Of a stretch of 64,000 bases of DNA, positions 11,001 through 22,393 are shown one piece after another. Source of the stretch: Adineta vaga (taxonomy: Eukaryota > Rotifera); assembly GCA_021613535.1 (NCBI GenBank), contig CP075492.1, positions 16,492,001 through 16,556,000 of the forward strand, given 5' to 3'. A model generated the notes under the pieces. The model was not told where the DNA came from and did no database searches. It was given only the letters and a program-made list of their open reading frames with translations. The translations under genes were made by a program, and so were the position numbers. Each line of letters opens with the position of its first letter. The first letter of the stretch is position 1.

Positions 11001-14000
11001 CAAGCCGTCGGTTGTTTCAGAGTCAATCATATGTTGAGCAAGAATGGGGCAAAGCAATGGATCCGTAAATGTGTTTGCTGACGGTTGTAAATCAAGTAGT
11101 TTAATGTGATGGCGTGCGTACTCGACACTTGAAGCACGCACAAGACCAATTAATGGTGTCGCACTTGGATCACAGCCACGAACGTTACCTACTGCTTGGG
11201 CGTTTTGTGTAAGAACAAACACATACGGAAAAGGACAACTGATCTGAGGGTATTTTTTAATCGTTTGAAGGATGCAAACAAATGTGCTGCACAAATACTC
11301 TTGCCAGTTGAATGCTGCTTCATCACTATGCTGTCCAAGTGGAATCAGATCGAGTGGCCAGGCGAAAACTAAGTGTAACTGTCTACAATTTTTCAACATC
11401 ATTATGATCCTTGAGCAAATATCGTCTACGATCGTAGTGTCTTCTAGCAGTACAACGTTGGACCCTGGTAAATGAGGTACAAGTGCGCGTGACAACTCTT
11501 GCGTACGATCGGCAATTAGAAGCCACATATGGTCTTTCCATTCAGGAAGTTGAATAAGAGTCGGTTTCGATGTTGTTTTTCGCGAGATGATGAGCGTATC
11601 ACCAAATACATTCACCTTTGATGACATTATCGGTAAGTCAAATCCACCAACTGACTGTAAAATATTTGTCCACTCATCGGAAGTCAATAGAGCATGACGG
11701 TTGTTATCACGCCACCAATAAGGAAAAATACCGAATAGAAGATCGAAGTATGGATGAGTCTGTGTTAATTCTACCAAGAGAAGGAGACCACCAGGTACGA
11801 CAAGACGACGCAGTGCAGAAATTGAATGGATAACATCAGTTGTAGTATGTACTGCATTGGCCGCAAAGACAATGTCATACGCTTCGTCTACAAGAATGAT
11901 TCGACAGTGATATATGTGTGACTAATTTTTATATTATTCTTGTAGTAAAATCTTAAGGACTCTCTCACAGACCTGGCATGTAGCTTTTATCTAAACAGAA
12001 TTTTGAACGACAAGAACTAAATATTTCTTTGACTGAATGTTCTGCGCTTCGTATAGTACAATTTCAAGTTATTTTTTCTAGCTAGCAAAATTCGGTTTAC
12101 CTGCAACGCTTGATTCATCTAAACCAGCTTCCATATCATATACACGATAGGTCACGGTTATCCGTCGAGTTTTCGTTTCACTTTGTGTCGTAAGAATGGA
12201 CTCTAATGCCTTCTTGGTCTTAGCCAAAAGTGTCGCAGATGATTCAACATACTGCAAATTGAGATGTGTGTTTGTTTCCTCAGCAAACGCGATTAGTTGT
12301 TGGAGAATAGACAAAGCAGTTAAACTTGAGCCGCAGCCGACATTCAGGATACGTAGACGTTTAATATCGGTACCAGTCATATATTCGATGAGTGCTTGGA
12401 ACAAACAACGAGTTTTCGAAGATGACATCATATGCAATACATCGATTAGGGCGAAGTCGTTGTCAGTGGATTCGACGAAAAATTCGTTCAGGGACTGTGC
12501 ACCTAAAATAATTTGGTCAAGCTGCAGTCCGATTGCATTCAGGAGTGCTAGAAGTGACTTGAGAAGAGGAAACTGTTCGAGAATTTGTTTACGAATGAGT
12601 TGAAGCAAGTGCTTCGTTATTGACATAGATGCGTTGCCATGCTCATCAAGTAAACTGTGATGACGTACGAGCGAAAAAGCTGCCTGAAAAAGCCGAATGA
12701 AGTAAGATTCATCGTCTCGCACACAATGGCGTAGTTCGTCTTCAAGGATCCGTTGATTGTGTTTCAGAGAAGCAAGATGCTGAAGTGCGTAAAGAGCATA
12801 GTTTGCAGCTAGGGCACTTAAAGACTCGATGGAATCTGCCAGTTGAGTGTTAATGTCATTGTTATCGTTGTGTGTGTTCTCGATGCGTTCTATGGCATTG
12901 ATCAATTTGTCAGATGAGGGCAACAGATCCGCCGTCACAATCGAATCGATCGGTTCATGCGACCATATCTTCTGTAGACAATACTTGGTCAAGATTGTGT
13001 TAATATACTCACTACTATTTCCGTCAGGTAGACTAGCACACTCGTTTACTTTGTCGAAAAGAGACTTGTTCACCAATGACCAATGCCCAGGAACGCGCTG
13101 AAGTTTGAACATTTGGAACATGACGATCGGTTTCGTGTTTGATGCTGTCAACTGATGTCGGCCGTCGAATACAGTAAGATCAAAAGTGTAGGCGCGTTCT
13201 TGTGATAGACCAGCGAGTGACGAATGATAAATCGCGGATGAAGCAAACCGAGGCACAAGAAAAGTACTTCCATATGCGATCATCTTAGCGATTGAAGCTG
13301 GAAGAAATGTGTCATATCCAGGCAAAACAGGCAATACTGCATGAAGACACCCATCGATGATCAGTGGATGTAAATGATAGCAGTCATCATTCTGTTCGCC
13401 GTTTTTCGGTAAGACGCAACCAGTTATCCGAGATCTGGCATTTTTAATCACATCTGTCATGGTAAGACTCGAACCGTATTGATAACCTCGTGTCGACAAA
13501 TTAGCGTAGATATTTTCCGGAGTCAATTCAGACCAATTCGGTGTTTTGTCGTTGAATCGAACGGCTAAGGAGGCGTAAATATTGAGGTGAGGGCCAACAT
13601 CAATGCGTCCCCGAGCATGCAAAGTAAATTGTCGTAAAGAGTATGTGTTGAGTGTTTGTGGATCATCGAACGATTTAAGAAAGTCTTCGCAAGCCATACC
13701 CGATGACCGCATACAGTTTTCACCGCTTGATGACCATGGCCGACTGTACACGAACCATTCGCGCATCGGCATTACAACTTGTGTGATCACTTCAGTCAGC
13801 TCGTATTCAGTAAGAACAAGGGCTTTAACGAATTCAATGTTCTCAAAAGCGATCGGTGGTGGTATTTCATCCTCAGTGGCTATTGGCAGCAATTCACGGC
13901 AAGCGGCTAACGCTATCTCTAGAAAAGCAGTAGCAGGAAGTACAATGGCATCCTGAATTTTGTGTTGAATCAAATAGGCATGTTTAGGTAAATTGATATT

Positions 14001-17000
14001 GATTAAACTTTTCCATGTCGCCAATGTGTGGTCGGACCACTGTCGAACGCCTAGTAACGGATGACAAGGAAAGCGATGCGCGCGGCGCTCTATTGCAGAT
14101 TCTTTAGACTCATACCAGCAAGGCGTGGTGTTGAAGGCATATAACGGAAATGTGTCGAATACATCCTCATGATTTATACTTGCTAGAATAGAACGAGATG
14201 CGAGATAATGTTTCCAGACATCTGACGCATGTGAAAGTTGCGCAATACTCGTCAACAGTGTCGTTTGCTCGTCTTCCTTTCTTTTCAGAGTTGGCAAAAT
14301 AATAGGATGAATGGTAGCTGCTTTGTCGTAACATTCGCGAATTGATGTGGCCAGAACAGGATGTGGTGAAAGTTCGAGAAAAGCGTCTACCATTTGATCT
14401 CCAATAATCGACTGGATAGCATCGCCAAATCGAACACATTGACGAACGTTCGACCACCAATGATGAGCGTCGAGAGGCGTGCTATCATCTATTCGGCGTC
14501 CGATGACACTTGAATAAATAGGAATGTGTACAAAACTAGCGTCGAACATCTGTTGTGTATCTTGAAGAGGTAATCCTTGAATGTCACTGAGCGTTGAAAG
14601 CATCTCTTCTCGGATACAAAACCGATCCATTTGATGCGAATGAAAAGCGTTCTCAATTCGGAGTCGAGCTTTGAACACATTTGGATGAAATGTAGTGAGG
14701 ATGGTTTCGAGTTCATCGATGGTTGTCTCATTCCCACTGAGTGTCACTGAGCGTGGACTATTGACAACAGCCACACAAACAAGATGTTCGATTCCTGGAA
14801 GTAGGAAGTCATGCACTTCTTGCTCACCCATGGCGACGGCTAACATACGACCACCCTGACGAGTGTTTCGATGTTGAAGACGCGAGCGATGATGAACGAT
14901 ACGTACTGCCTCCTGCAAGGATCAGACGGCCTGCGACAAAGGCTGCTGCCTGTTCGCCGGCACTGTGGGAAACGATGGCACTGGGAAAGACATGCCACGA
15001 GACCAAAAGAGCTGTCAGAGCGACCTGGATAGCGAACAGAGCCGGTTGTGCAATGTTAGTATCATTGATGCGCGATTCTTGCTCGGTCTTTTCCATCATT
15101 TCGTCTAACAGATTCAGCTGACCATCATTGATCTTACCGAGTTCTTCATTGATCAGTTGTATCCATCTACGAAAGACGGGTTCAGATGAATAGAGCTGCC
15201 GGCCCATAGCCCACCATTGAGGTCCTTGCCCACTGAAGACAAAACATACGCGAGGATTAGTGGTTAGAGAACGCTTGGTAATTAGAAGTCCCGGTGTTGA
15301 TTGTCGAAGAAGAAACGATTCTACTTGTTGTCGAAGTTGAGTAAGATTGACTGAGACAAAAGCGGATAAATGCTCGTAACTGATCGTGCGCTTGAGTAAA
15401 AATTGATGAGAGAGACGTGCAAGAAAGGACTGCTCATTGACGGAAGATGGAACTTGTTGCAGCCACGTATGGAATGCTGCCACTTGTTTGTGAAGTGACT
15501 CAGTGCTCTTGGCTAGAAAAAAGACGTCTTCAACCACAAGTGTCATATAGCCGACTTACCTGAAATAAGGAAAAGAAAACTTTGTTGAACTCGTTCTCCT
15601 AAGGCATATTCGTCTGTGGCGATCATTGTCCGCTTCGGGCAATATTCTTCGACAATAGCATGAGCGTTGTTACCACCGATACCAAACGAGCTGATACTAA
15701 TGGCTATTGGATAATCTTTTTCGTTGTCAGGATCAGATGGTGGAAATGGAATCCTAGTTTGGACCACGTGCAAGTTAAAACGCTGTGCTTCAATATTCGG
15801 ATTGAGTGTTGTGAAATGCATATTCGGTGGAATGGCCTTATGTTTCATGCACATCGCCACTTTAATGAGAGATGCAACACCAGAAGTTCCTTCTGTATGT
15901 CCAATGTTACTTCGGACCGACCCGATTAGTAGTGGAGGATCGAAAGGGGACCGTTGAAAGAAGCTACCGATCGCATTGGCTTCGATCGGATCGCCCACTT
16001 GTGTTCCTGTTCCATGTGCTTCTGCATAGAAGATGCGATTTCGATCATATTGTGTTCTGGAATAAATTTCTGTAAGAAGACGTTCTTGTCCAATACCTGA
16101 TGGTACAACATAGCCTTTTTTGGCGTCATATCCATCGTGATTGCTTAAAACATCGTGCAACACACAGTAGATTTGATCACTGTCTCGTTCGGCATCACTC
16201 AAGCGCTTGAGAAGAACAAGACCAAGACCTTCACCTGTAAAAATATTAAAAAATTATCTTTTCAGTCTTTTTATCTGCCCAAACCATGCAAACGCATGTT
16301 GTGCTCGTCTCTCCAATCTTTGAAACATACCTTTCGCGTAGCCATTAGCATCAGCACTAAATGACCGGCTTCGTCCATCAACGGACACCGCACCAAGAGC
16401 TGAGAAATTGAGCAGTTGTTCAGGTGTGAAAATGGTATTAATACCACCACAAACAGCCATATCTGCTTCACGTGCGCGCAATGCTTGTACGCCGAGATGT
16501 ATGGCCTGAAGAGATGACGCACAAGCAGTATCCAATGACACATTTGGGCCATGCAAATCGAAATGATAGGACAAGCGAGCCGATGCATTGTAGAGTAAGA
16601 TGTGAGGACAGTGATGCCGTGTTCGATGTTCAGGTTTGAGTCGAAGTGTTGCCATCGCGTGATCATTCGAGAATTGTCCTATATGCACTGAAGTTCGCGA
16701 TCCACGCATCTTTTCCAAAGTGTAGCCCGCATCTTCGATTAAATGGACAAATTTGAGCATAAGAAGACGATGACATGGATCGATAGATGCTGCTTCGCCG
16801 TCTGACAGATTGAAATAGTCTGCATCGAACGTATCTAGCAACGATGTTGACAGAAAATAACCACGACGAATTAGCATTCGTTGGAATTCGCCGTTATCCT
16901 GATTGAGCATATGGGCACAGTATGATATAAGATCGGTGCGTTCGAGAGGTATTTCAGTACCCAGATCGCGGCTTTCTTCTAGTGCATGCCAGAGATCGGT

Positions 17001-17078
17001 CGGTGTATGAATATCACCAGCGAATTCACACGTCATGCCGACCACTGCAATAGGTTCTAATAGTGCACTCTTTGTCAT
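8092..17078 (-). CDS. highly reducing type I polyketide synthase
   Basis: The spliced gene is complement(8092..9659, 9767..11887, 12101..15512, 15560..16234, 16331..17078). All four introns (107, 213, 47 and 96 bp) are GT-AG and phase 1. The product is about 2840 residues, with one base of frameshift at about 14919. Domains, with approximate residues, run as follows. KS (8-440) has active-site DTACASS and the His motifs EAHGTGT and NIGHTEG. AT (560-870) has VSHSAGE. DH (955-1280) has HKIQDAIVLP with the catalytic His, and a DG pair in LIIDGCLH. The C-methyltransferase (about 1480-1680) has motif I LNVGCGSS. ER is about 1980-2290, with LNFRD and a GATGATGQA nucleotide loop. KR (2325-2570) has SGGFGGLG and catalytic SSGYNAGNEF. 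ACP has GMDSL as its phosphopantetheine Ser (about 2650). The last 100 residues resemble a thioesterase but lack GxSxG. The order matches iterative reducing PKSs of fungi and protists and the FAS-like PKSs of animals. The locus is visibly less AT-rich than its flanks. It should build a reduced, possibly methylated polyketide or fatty-acid-like chain; the product is unknown. Transfer into the lineage, followed by intron gain, is an inference. Confidence 0.92.
14910..14925 (-). other. single-base frameshift in the PKS AT domain
   Basis: The AT reading frame runs through VSHSAGEQAAAFVAGRL and continues one base out of register as LQEAVRIVHHRSRLQ, which is the expected AT continuation. The exon length (3412) fits its flanking phase-1 introns only if one base is removed here. 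This is either a sequence error or a recent inactivating insertion. It is too small to be an intron. Confidence 0.85.
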
Positions 17079-18131
17079 AATACTTTCTCAAGTAACAAAA
17101 CTGCCGAATTGTATCTTCTTTGATGAGACTATCTAGATGCATAAAAAAAACTGATGTGAAAAAAAGTATTTTTATAGACCACTAATAAAAAAGAGATCTT
17201 TATCAACAGTTTTCAAGTTGCAGTGCTTCTGTAGTATGGTTTATTCAACTGAAAATGTGTCAAAAGAAAATATTCGTAGAATAATCAATCGCTGAGGGAA
17301 AGCGGGAATTAATGTCGGTTCGACTAGCGGAAGCACTGAAATGTTTCACAGTATATTCGAATGTTCTGCAATGGCTTAATTGACCTAAGTATTCAAACAA
17401 AACAGTCGCTGATTAAGCAAAAATTGGAAAACGGATGCATTTCAAAACGAGTTTGGGTGTAGATCTGCATCCGCATCCACGACCTTTCGTCTAGTAATTT
17501 TTTTTCTCATTACACATAAAGATTCGTCGATATCGCGTATACTGTCTTGTCGGAGAGGCAGTGACAGTAAGAATGTGAAAAGAAGGGAAGAAAACCATGA
17601 GAATGATAAAAATTAATCAAGAAATGAAACGAAGCATATCATGAAAAAGAAGAAGTGAGTAAAAGAGACAAAAAAATGACGATGTATACCAGATACGAAT
17701 GAGGTATTGCACAGGTAGACGCCAGTGAGTAAAAAAAAATGAGAGGCACACATACATAGTATTGGATGATGTATCGGAAATTTTCGTGTACCGAAAAGTC
17801 AAAGTAAACAATATACAAAACAGGACATTGACAGATGACTAAGAGCTAATATTTAGAATAATCACTAGAGATGCAATGGTAACACTTACTGGTCTTCACA
17901 GATAAGACCTTTATATATATATATATATATATTTCTCTTGTTTTCATGTTTTTTTTTAAATTGAGAGATGTTTTCAAGGTAAATACATTTGCAAAGCTAG
18001 TTCAATCATATATCAATTTGTTTATAAGACATTTACAAAAGCAACGAAGAAAATAATTTATTCAAATTAATTCAGAGAAAAAAACTTTGTCAATAAACAA
18101 AAAGTTCTAAGTTTTTCTCATCTTTATAAAT
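17079..18131. other. PKS upstream region, no gene seen
   Basis: This is the 5' flank of the PKS. The decayed 7TM receptor lies beyond it. It contains a weak telomere-like pair at 17452-17483 (TTTGGGTGTAGAT / CATCCGCATCCAC) and a TA dinucleotide run at 17911-17932. The 64-codon minus-strand frame at 17617-17811 has no coding character I trust. The PKS promoter should lie in the first few hundred bases, but I cannot mark a core element. Confidence 0.5.
17911..17932. repeat. (TA)n microsatellite
   Basis: About ten TA units lie in AT-rich intergenic DNA. Confidence 0.9.
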
Positions 18132-19028
18132 TTATGATGCTCGATTAAAATGTCCTTGAATTCGATCTCGACATTGTTTCCATGATTTTCGATATTCTTT
18201 TCGATAGAATTCTGATGGAATAACAAAAATAAGAAAAGTAATCATTGGCGAAATAAAGGGAATGAAATATCCACAAAGAAATAACCATGAATCACGTGTT
18301 GAATTCATACATTTTGATAAATACGAAAGAATTAAACGTGGTAACGCAAGAAGACATAAAACCATGGGTCCAATTAATAAACGTTGATGTTCTCGAAATT
18401 ATTTACGTAACGTATTTATATACGATTGCTTTTCATGAAGATTAGATTGTTGATGAAATAAAATTAATTAGGAATGGAGCAAAAAAATGAAATGTATTCA
18501 TAATTCGATTATAAATTTGTAAATTTGATGCATCAGTTACAAACACACCAAATTCTCTTGGTATTATCATTTTCATTTTCTTCTTCAGATAAACGTCGAT
18601 AGATTGGATCATGAATTGATGTTAAAACAATCAGAGTTAAGATTAAAACGATAGCTTTCTTTGCCAATTCTTTACTTTTATTTCTATTAAATCCAGCACT
18701 TTGAATAACTGTAATTGCTCTTTCTAAAGCCACACATGAATTTAACCATTGATCCATATGAAGACAAATTTAAAGAAGAAAACCAAGTGAAGAACATTGA
18801 TTTTTCAGAAATAATTGATTCGATAAATTTGACATTTGTGTTGAAAGATAAATAAAATATTTTAATCCAAAGAAAATCATTGTTAATAATGTTGTTAATG
18901 ATGAAGCAAATAAATAAATTCCACAACCAATTTTTGTTACGAATAAACAAGACTGCGTGATGAAAGAGTTTTTTCTCAATCACGATCATAAAAAATATTT
19001 CTAATCTTCTATGAGTACGTGTGATCAT
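18132..19028 (-). pseudogene. decayed orphan 7TM receptor
   Basis: Three fragments in different frames line up with the last 350 residues of the intact receptor at 25889-30379. MDQWLNSCVALERAITV corresponds to NDWLDGCISIERVVTV there. The fragment with YRRLSEEENENDNTKRIWCV corresponds to YRQLIEDIDIDEKRIWCI. The C-terminal fragment LALPRLILSYLSKCMNS corresponds to LGLPRLIISFISGCMKS. Frame changes fall at about 18535 (just after RIWCV) and between about 18370 and 18430. Nothing of the large LDLR/EGF ectodomain is found upstream. It is a 5'-truncated, frameshifted paralogue in inverted orientation about 7 kb from the intact gene. Confidence 0.8.
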
Positions 19029-19098
19029 GATTTCAGTGATCGATTTTGAAATGTAAAGGGTGTGGTTATTCCTATTTTATATACTTAATGCTCAATTA

Positions 19099-20277
19099 AT
19101 TTCCCTTTTAGAACAAACGTGTTTATACTCAATTGAATGAAATACTACATGATTTGTCAGAAGATGTTAGAATATATTTAAAACATGAAAGAATCATATC
19201 TTCATATGAAACTCTCTTTTGATCTAGCAGGTTTGTGTTGTTTTATCACTGCTTTATGTAGTCTAACTTATCCAGATGATTGCTATTATCGATTAGTTAA
19301 CAGAGCATTACGTCAACGTAATATTGAATTTATCTTTCTCTTTGGTTTCCATATCAAAGATCTCTATCAACAGTTAGAACATGCAAATAAAGACCTTCAA
19401 ACAAAAACATTATTTACAGTCTATCGTGGCCAATTGCTTCCGCGTGATAAAATTAAAAAACTAAAAAAATGGGAATTTATCAACACTGGTTTTCTTTCTA
19501 CAACGCGTCAACGTTCTCTAGCAATTGCTTTTCTCAATCAATTAGCAAAATTAGAAGATGAATATTAAAGTGTATTATTTGAAATTGAAGTTAACTGTCA
19601 AGAAGAATGTGAGATATTATTTTCAAATGGTTCAAAATTTAAAATAACTGAAATAATATACAGTCGAATTGAAAATTTTGGATTGTTAAATTAAAACTCA
19701 CATCAGATAATTCTTTGGATTATGGTGATACATATAAAGATATGTTACCAATAACAGATACAACTATTTTGAAAAAATGTGTACGACTACTTCCGTGTCG
19801 ATTACATGGAATGTCTTTAGATGATATACACGATCTGTTTGAGCAACTTCGAAATTTATATCCAACAGAAAAATGGTTAATGGCATTTAAGTTTTGGTCT
19901 ATAGGAAAATATTACGATCGCCACTGTCGTACAGATAGAAATTATAGTGTCATTATTAAATACTATAGACTTGCAATTGATATCTTAACAGAAATGAATG
20001 ATGATGGATATCTGACTGACCTCGGTAAATTGTATGAAGATACTGGTAATTGTTATTATTATCAGATAGAAGATACAACTGTAGCGCAAAAAATTATCAT
20101 ATAGAGGCTAATTATTTGGAAAATGCACTTAAAAAAGGTTTAATATCAGGAATACAGGCGCTAATAGTAAAAAGTAACATAACCTCATTGAGATATGATG
20201 TACCAAGTGTGTTAGTGAAAAATGATGATTCAGAAGAACAAAAAATAGTTCCGCACTCAATGCACGGAGCCTTGTGA
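19099..20277 (+). pseudogene. decayed ADP-ribosyltransferase/TPR gene
   Basis: The reading starts after an acceptor-like TTTTAG with NKRVYTQLNEILHDL and continues as the ART fold. It includes YRLVNRALRQRNIEFIFLF, the NAD-binding Arg in VYRGQ, the Ser/Thr motif GFLSTT, and an ExE-like ECEILF. Lesions are an in-frame TAA at 19566-19568, a frameshift at about 19675 and a third at about 20090. The piece MLPITDTTILKKCVRLLPCRLHGM and the following segment (KWLMAFKFWSIGKYY) resemble the linker and first TPR of the intact gene at 51455-53614. The first exon is missing and its place is taken by the inverted 7TM pseudogene. Confidence 0.8.
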
Positions 20278-20364
20278 GAAGGATTTTCTATCGAACCTAA
20301 AATAGTTTCCTTGGATTTTGGGATATTTTTTTGCTGTTTTTAAAATTCTTTATTATACTTGAAG

Positions 20365-20903
20365 TCATGTATTTTGAGTAGCTTGTTGATACGTGGGCGG
20401 TACATGATTATTTGAATTATTAAATATGTGGCAATCGAGTACTTCTAATGACGGTTGCCATGAATTCTGAAAAGCAATTGGAGATATAAAACTAAATTCT
20501 CTTGCAGCTCGCTGTTGTCGTCGACGATGACGATAGTAATAAGCAAACAATAGACCCCCAATAATAGTAAAAAAAGTAATAATTCCAATAACAATCAATA
20601 TTATTATCGTACTAGTATTCAATGGTTCACTTGGCACATCTATGCAAGATCCAGATGTGTTTCCACATCTTTTACTCCCTAAACATCTTATAAATAATTC
20701 ATAAATTATTATTTTGTCAATTATTTACCAGAACATGTCCATGTATTCGAACCCAAAGTACATTTCCAATCTATTTAAAAAAAATAAGGATCAATTGAAA
20801 TAACTATTCAATTATTTTATATCTTACAGTATATTTTAATGCCTCCTACACTTTCAAATGAATAAAATATAACTAAGAAATAGATAAATCGGCCAACTAA
20901 CAT
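20365..20903 (-). CDS. small type I membrane protein with PPxY tail
   Basis: The spliced gene is complement(20365..20678, 20729..20770, 20828..20903), 143 residues, with introns of 50 and 57 bp in consistent phase. It has a signal peptide (MLVGRFIYFLVIFYSFESVGG) and a very short Cys-containing ectodomain (WKCTLGSNTWTCSGSKRCGN). One membrane helix follows (about 63-87, IIILIVIGIITFFTIIGGLL), then a stop-transfer YRHRRRQQR. The 50-residue cytoplasmic tail contains VPPTY, a possible WW-domain ligand. Only the last exon is obvious without splicing. No family is recognised; the layout resembles a small receptor or adaptor subunit. The start is the only Met giving a signal peptide. Confidence 0.65.
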
Positions 20904-21952
20904 GATACTTTTTTGAGCAAAAAAGAAATAATGTTTGAATTTTGCCTTTATATTTATCAGCAATACAAAATTTATCTATCATGTAAATATTAATAAAAAA
21001 TATTGAATTATATTCACATATGGTCAGTTATCTATGACAAGTTTATTATCATAAACACATATCATCTATCTTTCACTTATATTATTCTATCATATGTTAT
21101 ATAGGTGATGATGTTCAAATTCTGTCTGTATACATCTGAATATTTATTTACTTAAATTCAACAACTGAAAACTTTCGATGTATACTATGTAAATGAATGA
21201 TACTTATATTTGAATGTCATTCTCTAAATAAAAGTTCAAAGGTATCGATCATCAGAGAATTTCTATTAATTCCACCATAGATAATAGTATTCATCAGACA
21301 CTTGCAAAGGATAATTATTTAAAAGTCAATCTAATTCAATATGATTTCTCCAACGATTGACCCAATGAGAAGACAGCCACATCGAAGAGGTATTGAAAAT
21401 AGATGAAGAGCAGCTCCATTGATTTCTGGTAAAAGATATTGAACTCGAGGACAAAAATGAATTAATACTTCTATCATTTTTTTTGTGTGTAAATATCCTC
21501 GATAATGATCGTTTTAACTTGATTTTGTTTTGACACTTATTGAAAATCTATACTTTCTCGAGGTTGGGTGCGGATGAAGAGAAGAGTATTACTCACACTC
21601 ACATCCACACCCTATGAAGTAAACGAATTCGTTTTTCTTTTTAAATTAAGATTATTATAAATAAATATTAGAAGATATTTTTCTATTCAAATAATTTTAA
21701 TCCAATCGTATAAACCTATTAAAACAAATTCTACAAATTTAACTTGTTTTATTTTAAATTTTTTTTCTTTATTTGAAAAAAAAATTGTTTATTTCTGATG
21801 ATTAATTATATAAAATATGATAAATTGGAAAATAATTAATGAACGAAGACTAAAATAATAATGAGATATTAGTATGAAAAAAAAGGAGAGAATAGTGATC
21901 AGTATATTGGATATTTTGAGTAAAATAATTATTGATATCAATATTTTCCCGA
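20904..21952. other. AT-rich intergenic
   Basis: No gene is visible. The interval contains telomere-motif palindrome copy 3 at 21561-21613, which lies 340 bp downstream of the small secreted gene on the minus strand. Confidence 0.5.
21561..21613. repeat. telomere-motif palindrome (copy 3)
   Basis: The left arm AGGTTGGGTGCGGATG and right arm CACTCACATCCACACCCT flank AAGAGAAGAGTATTA. The arms are more degenerate than in other copies. Confidence 0.65.
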
Positions 21953-22393
21953 TTATGTTTGTGTATTTCCCGTACTGCAAAGATCAGTTGAAGAACGAGC
22001 AAAACCAACAACAGCAGAAGCAAGAACAACACCCTTCTTACAAGAGGAAGCACTATCAAAGCCAACATAAGTACCAAATGAAGAAATATGTCTACAATGA
22101 AGAGTACGATCACTTTTAGGACTTCGACATGGAACACATTCGTCAGTACAACAAGCAGATTTACCACAAACTGGTGCTAAAATTAAAATTTATCCAATGT
22201 TAAAACTGTGAAATTATTGTAGATATAGTTTAAACATCTTACTTTGTTCTTGACGTTCATCGAATGAAAATTCGATTGGCTCATTTTCATTTCCACGTAA
22301 TTCCATGAAAGGTTGATAACGTGCTTCTGAATGTTGTACAGCAACAACAACAAGAATAGTGGCGATGAATATGACGATGGATTTCGATTGCAT
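21953..22393 (-). CDS. small secreted cysteine-rich protein
   Basis: The spliced gene is complement(21953..22176, 22243..22393), 124 residues, with one 66 bp GT-AG intron. The signal peptide is MQSKSIVIFIATILVVVAVQ, and an acidic pro-like stretch follows (ENEPIEFSFDERQEQ). The mature part has eight cysteines in the order VCGKSACCTDECVPC, then LHC, SSC and DLC, compatible with four disulfides. It resembles small secreted defence or structural peptides, but no family is recognised. It is invisible without splicing because the second exon lies in a frame with no Met. Confidence 0.65.

Noticed and set aside
14910-14925. Programmed frameshift in the PKS
   Set aside because: No slippery heptamer or downstream structure is evident; error or mutation is simpler.
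8115-16364. Many open frames on the plus strand and in alternative minus frames across the PKS
   Set aside because: They are antisense or off-frame shadows of a locus with unmistakable PKS domains; none has domain content of its own.
17617-17811. 64-codon minus-strand frame upstream of the PKS
   Set aside because: No recognisable content or splice context; probably chance.
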